DNA of 45,512 nucleotides. Source: an uncultured Muribaculaceae bacterium. GTDB lineage: Bacteria; Bacteroidota; Bacteroidia; Bacteroidales; Muribaculaceae. How positions within the stretch are numbered: position 1 is the stretch's first letter; each line of letters begins with the position of its first letter. The position numbers and the translations under genes are program-made. The notes beneath the pieces were generated by a model. It saw nothing but the letters and a program-made list of their open reading frames with translations, ran no database searches and was not told the origin of the DNA. Of the stretch, positions 42,118 through 45,512 are shown one piece after another. The stretch covers positions 1-45,512 of the forward strand of contig CAJUMR010000021.1 of the NCBI GenBank assembly GCA_910587475.1. The letters are read 5' to 3'.

Positions 42118-45100
42118 TTATTTTGTTTTTCCGAGTTTGTCGAGGAGGGTTTTTACAGATGCGGCAAGTTGTGCGTCGTATCCGTTGGCCACATCGTCGG
42201 GCTGATTGTAGATCAGAACGTCGGGGTTGAGCTGGTGGTTTTCAAGAACGTTTCCGTCCATGTCCATTGATGTCACCTGAGGAATGCCGAAGATGATCGA
42301 CGGATCGATCTGAGTCTCCCACCATACGGCAGTCATAGTGCCAGGGATCGGAGCCCCGACAACGTCGCCGAGCTTGAGAGCCTGGTAAGTGAAAGGCGAT
42401 CCGTGGGCGTCGCTGTAGTTGCTTTCGTTGACGAGCATCACCGACGGCTTGGTCCATTGCGAGAACGGTTCGCTGCCGATGTACTGACCGCGAGGCACGA
42501 AGCGCACGTATTCTTTTCCGCCAAGAAGGACTGCAAGGTCATTGTGGAGCCAACCGCCGCCATTCCAGCGAGTGTCGACTATGATTGCCTCGCGGTTGCG
42601 GTATTTTCCGAGCATCTCATCGAAGACTGTGCGGAAGCTCGGGCTGTCCATTCCTGCGACATGAACGTAGCCGATGCGTCCGTCAGAAAGGCTGTCGACG
42701 ATGGCTTGGTTGCGTTCGATCCATCGGGTGTAGAGGTTGTTGCGGTCGGATGAATACGGCTTGACTTCTATGCGGTCGGTTTTGCCGTCGGAGCGCAGGA
42801 CTGTGAGAGCTGTCTTTTTTCCGGCTTTACCTTCGAGGAGTGGGTAATAGTCTTTCCCGGCTTCGATCGGCTGTCCGTCAACTGCCATGATGATATCGCC
42901 TGGGCGAAGGTTGAATTTGGCGGGTGCAAGCGGTCCGCGCGGCAAGATCTCGGCGATTTTCAGGCCGTCGCCATCGTAGTCCTGATCGAAGAATGCTCCG
43001 AGGGATGCTGTCGGCATGGGAGCTCCGGCGCTGTAGTAGCGGCCACCTGTGTGAGATGCGTTCAGCTCGCCGAGAATTTCGCTGAGAAGAGTGGCGAAGT
43101 CGTTATTGTTGTTGATATAAGGCAGGAATTTGCGGTAGTGATCGCCGTAGTACTCCCAATCAACGCCATGGAGATCGGCATCGTAGAATTTGTCTTTGAC
43201 CTGTTTCCACATATGGTCGAAGATGTATTCTCTCTCTTTCGAAGGCTTGCGGTCGTAAGTCGCTTCAAATTCGATCGGTTTGGCTTCGGCGCTTGCGAGA
43301 TCGATTTTTTTCATGCCTGCTCCGCTGAGCACGAAAAGGTTTTTCCCGTCTTTGTCGGCGGCAAATCCTCCGCTAATGCCTTTCAGGAGGACTTTTGTCT
43401 CGTCTTTCTTCAGATCGTGGACGAGCAGGTTGCGTCCGCCTTCGGTTGCAGCTGCTGAGTAGTAGAGCTTGTCGCCTTTGGGCGAGAGGAAGTAGTCGCC
43501 GAGGCTCGATGACGAACCTGTGAGACGCTTCATGCGGTGTTTCCGGTTGGCCAGGTCGAAATTGAGAGGCTGCACCTTGTCGCCATCGTCCTTCTTGCCT
43601 TTTTTATCTTTCTTTTTGTCTTTTTTCTTGTCAGCTTTGTCGTCGCCGTCGGCGTTATCTTTCTTTTCGTCTTCGGCTTTTTGTGCGATTGCGGCTTCTT
43701 CTTCGGTCATGTTGAAATTGTCCCAGGCTTCACCATCGAGAACCATCAGTATTATGTCTGACGTGTTACCCCAGCTGCCGTGGCTTCTCATGCCGTAACG
43801 GCCAGTGGAGTAGGTGAGCGCTTTGCCGTCGAGTGCCCATTTGGGGTTGCTGTCGCTGTAGCCGCTTTCAGTGAGGTCGATCACCTCAGAGCCGTCGGCT
43901 TTGACGAGAGCGATGTCGGAGTTGTTCCACCCGCCGATGCCAATGTAGTCGGTGAGCAGCCAACGGCTGTCGGGACTCCATTCAAAGGTGATGTCGCCGT
44001 CGGTGTAAGAGTAGTTGTATTTGCCGTCGAGGGCTGTGTTGACTTCTTTCGATTCGACGTCGATAACGCGTACGGCTGTGCGGTTTTCGAGGAATGCTAC
44101 TTTTTTGCCGTCGGGACTGAAGGCAGGCTGCTGTGCGGAAGTGGAGCAGGAGTATAGTGGCGATTCAACGATTTCAGTTGCGTAAGCAAATTGTTTTTCG
44201 CTGTCGTCGGCAATTTTTGCAGTGAACAGTTGCCAGAAACCGTCGCGGTCGCTGTCGTAGACGATTGTGCGTCCGTCGGGAGAGAAGCAAATCGAACGCT
44301 CCTGTGCTGAGGTGTCGGTGATCCGGCGAGTGGTCTTGTATTTAGTCGAAGTTACGTAGATGTCGCCTCTTATCACGAATGCGACTTCTTCGCCCGAGGG
44401 CGATACGGCCATGGCTGTAGCACCTGAACTGCGCAGTGATTTGACGATGTCGCTGTCGTAGTCGTCGGCAATGATTTCAACAGCAATCTTTTGGGGTTCA
44501 GATCCGGGGGTGAGAGTGTAGATTTCTCCGTCCCAGCTGAATGCGAGTGTTCCGTCGGCAGATGCTGACAGCGAGCGTACGGGGTGACGGTCAAACGATG
44601 TCAGTTTTGTCTTTTTGCCGTCGAATGTGCGGCTATAGACATTGAGCGTGCCATCTTCTTCACTTAAGTAGTAGAAACTCTTGTTGCCGGGAGCCCACAG
44701 CGGATTGAGATCGTGACCGTTGAAGTCGGTGAGTTTTTTGTATTTTCCGTCGCTGATGAGCCAGATGTCCGATGTCCCCGACGAGCGCTCGTGTTTGCGC
44801 AGCGGATCTTCAAAACCTTTCTTGTCTTCGTAGAGCATGTCGCCGTCGGAGTTGACACTGAGTGCGCGCATCTGCACGGGGGCAACCATTTTGGAACGAG
44901 GATTGTTTGCTTTGACGTCGATGCTGTAGAGCTGAGTCTGGAACGGCCCTTGGATAGCTTCGCGCGTAGGCATGATGTTGGCGGTGAATAGAAGTTGTCC
45001 GCCGTTGTCAAACCCGAGAGGAGTCTCTGTGCCGCTGTGGGTGGTCAATCGTCTGACATTGCCGCCGGTTGCATCGCAGATAAATATGTCGGCCGAGCCT

Positions 45101-45351
45101 TCACGGGTGCTTACAAATACGATGTTACGACCATCGGGCGTCCATATTGGATGGCTGTCGTGGGCTTTGTCAGTGGTGATCTGACTGGCTTTGCCTCCTG
45201 AGACCGGAACTGTGAATATGTCGCCTTTATAAGTGAAAGCGACTGTCGAGCCGTCGGGGGCGATGGCCGCATCGCGCAGCCACAACGGCACTTCCGCTGC
45301 AGCCGACAGTGCGGTTGTCGCGGCGATAAGAGATAGAATTGATTTTTTCAT
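42118..45351 (-). CDS. Tricorn-type S41 serine protease, exported
   Basis: A 1077-residue protein with signal peptide MKKSILSLIAATTALSAAAE. Residues 22 to about 540 form WD40/TolB-like beta-propeller repeats marked by FSPDGR, WTPDGRNIVFVS and FSPDGKKVAFLE. A Lys/Asp/Glu-rich low-complexity linker spans about 565-595 (KADKKKDKKKDKKGKKDDGD). A second propeller part follows, then the core domain from about 725, a PDZ domain (NLRPGDIIMAVDGQPIEAGK), and the S41 catalytic domain. Tricorn catalytic residues are conserved: His767 in LNASHTGG, Ser980 in NESNYSDAHGSP and Glu1037 in VLENHQLNPD. It should trim peptides in the periplasm or at the cell surface. The gene is monocistronic. Confidence 0.92.
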   Translation of the reverse strand: MKKSILSLIAATTALSAAAEVPLWLRDAAIAPDGSTVAFTYKGDIFTVPVSGGKASQITTDKAHDSHPIWTPDGRNIVFVSTREGSADIFICDATGGNVRRLTTHSGTETPLGFDNGGQLLFTANIMPTREAIQGPFQTQLYSIDVKANNPRSKMVAPVQMRALSVNSDGDMLYEDKKGFEDPLRKHERSSGTSDIWLISDGKYKKLTDFNGHDLNPLWAPGNKSFYYLSEEDGTLNVYSRTFDGKKTKLTSFDRHPVRSLSASADGTLAFSWDGEIYTLTPGSEPQKIAVEIIADDYDSDIVKSLRSSGATAMAVSPSGEEVAFVIRGDIYVTSTKYKTTRRITDTSAQERSICFSPDGRTIVYDSDRDGFWQLFTAKIADDSEKQFAYATEIVESPLYSCSTSAQQPAFSPDGKKVAFLENRTAVRVIDVESKEVNTALDGKYNYSYTDGDITFEWSPDSRWLLTDYIGIGGWNNSDIALVKADGSEVIDLTESGYSDSNPKWALDGKALTYSTGRYGMRSHGSWGNTSDIILMVLDGEAWDNFNMTEEEAAIAQKAEDEKKDNADGDDKADKKKDKKKDKKGKKDDGDKVQPLNFDLANRKHRMKRLTGSSSSLGDYFLSPKGDKLYYSAAATEGGRNLLVHDLKKDETKVLLKGISGGFAADKDGKNLFVLSGAGMKKIDLASAEAKPIEFEATYDRKPSKEREYIFDHMWKQVKDKFYDADLHGVDWEYYGDHYRKFLPYINNNNDFATLLSEILGELNASHTGGRYYSAGAPMPTASLGAFFDQDYDGDGLKIAEILPRGPLAPAKFNLRPGDIIMAVDGQPIEAGKDYYPLLEGKAGKKTALTVLRSDGKTDRIEVKPYSSDRNNLYTRWIERNQAIVDSLSDGRIGYVHVAGMDSPSFRTVFDEMLGKYRNREAIIVDTRWNGGGWLHNDLAVLLGGKEYVRFVPRGQYIGSEPFSQWTKPSVMLVNESNYSDAHGSPFTYQALKLGDVVGAPIPGTMTAVWWETQIDPSIIFGIPQVTSMDMDGNVLENHQLNPDVLIYNQPDDVANGYDAQLAASVKTLLDKLGKTK

Positions 45352-45385
45352 ATAATGACTATGTATATGTGGTTCTTATATGACG

Positions 45386-45393
45386 CAAAGTTA
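45386..45393 (-). promoter_or_regulatory. -7 box of the tricorn-type protease
   Basis: TAACTTTG on the minus strand, about 28 nt before the transcript's ATG at 45351; no good -33 TTG is visible. Confidence 0.6.
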
Positions 45394-45457
45394 GGCTTTT
45401 TGTTACATAATAAGTGCTCGATTATGTGCAAAAAAGCAGGTCATATGTGATAAAAAT

Positions 45458-45490
45458 GAGGCTGTGTCAAAATAGGCGCAGCCTCTTTTT
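45458..45490. terminator. Terminator-like hairpin at the right edge
   Basis: GAGGCTG (45458-45464) and CAGCCTC (45479-45485), extended by a G-U and a G-C pair, are followed by TTTTT on the plus strand and by ATTTTTATC on the minus strand. No rightward gene precedes it, so it most likely ends a leftward gene beyond the window. Confidence 0.7.
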
Positions 45491-45512
45491 ATGCCCTTTG
45501 AGATTTGGATAT

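Noticed and set aside
43590..43690. Frameshift or low-quality sequence in the protease gene
   Set aside because: The Lys/Asp-rich run is in frame and both flanks continue the same protein; it is a low-complexity linker.

Overview
The window looks like chromosomal DNA of an obligately anaerobic Bacteroidales bacterium, most plausibly a gut Muribaculaceae-type species (the family is an inference from gene content). The main evidence is the many Bacteroidetes-type promoters (TAnnTTTG at -7, often with a TTG about 20 bp upstream) and the near absence of Shine-Dalgarno sequences. A complex I set with fused NuoCD and no NuoEFG, many lipoproteins with an SSC-type lipobox and a type IX secretion-like C-terminal tail on a large surface protein point the same way. 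No tRNA, rRNA, CRISPR array or autonomous transposase was seen.

Layout. 1-2400: the start of a leftward DUF1016/YhcG-like nuclease gene, two small membrane proteins, a lipoprotein of unknown function, and repeat-rich intergenic DNA. 2486-19631: one uninterrupted rightward run of 18 energy genes in which a complete F-type ATP synthase operon (atpDCBEFHAG) lies inside the complex I operon, exactly between nuoH and nuoI, giving nuoA-B-CD-H / atpD-C-B-E-F-H-A-G / nuoI-J-K-L-M-N. No terminator is visible at either internal junction and a strong one follows nuoN. The proton-pumping, NADH-module-free complex I and the ATP synthase that uses its gradient therefore appear to form a single transcription unit.

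19761-25818: a small membrane protein, an outer-membrane barrel protein, and a compact leftward operon of five overlapping genes: NAD(P)-binding oxidoreductase, PNPOx-like flavoprotein, zinc macrodomain, class M sirtuin (SirTM) and a subtype-B tannase-like esterase. It is divergent from an HxlR-family regulator with an N-terminal cysteine. This is the best candidate for a little-described system: a reversible protein ADP-ribosylation pair (writer SirTM, eraser Zn-macrodomain) wired to redox enzymes and probably controlled by an electrophile- or quinone-sensing regulator.

25931-33728: a degenerate metallo-beta-lactamase-fold lipoprotein, an AraC regulator, and a divergent tripartite RND efflux operon whose three genes overlap by 4 nt each. 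34021-37849: valS and a divergent family 2 glycosyltransferase with interleaved promoters. 38103-41612: a 1169-residue secreted protein made of four repeated module pairs, with a leader RNA that can form mutually exclusive hairpins. 41691-42091: a MITE-like 401-bp element with 30-bp imperfect terminal inverted repeats and a large internal hairpin. 42118-45351: a tricorn-type S41 protease. The window ends in a terminator-like hairpin, probably belonging to a gene beyond the right edge.
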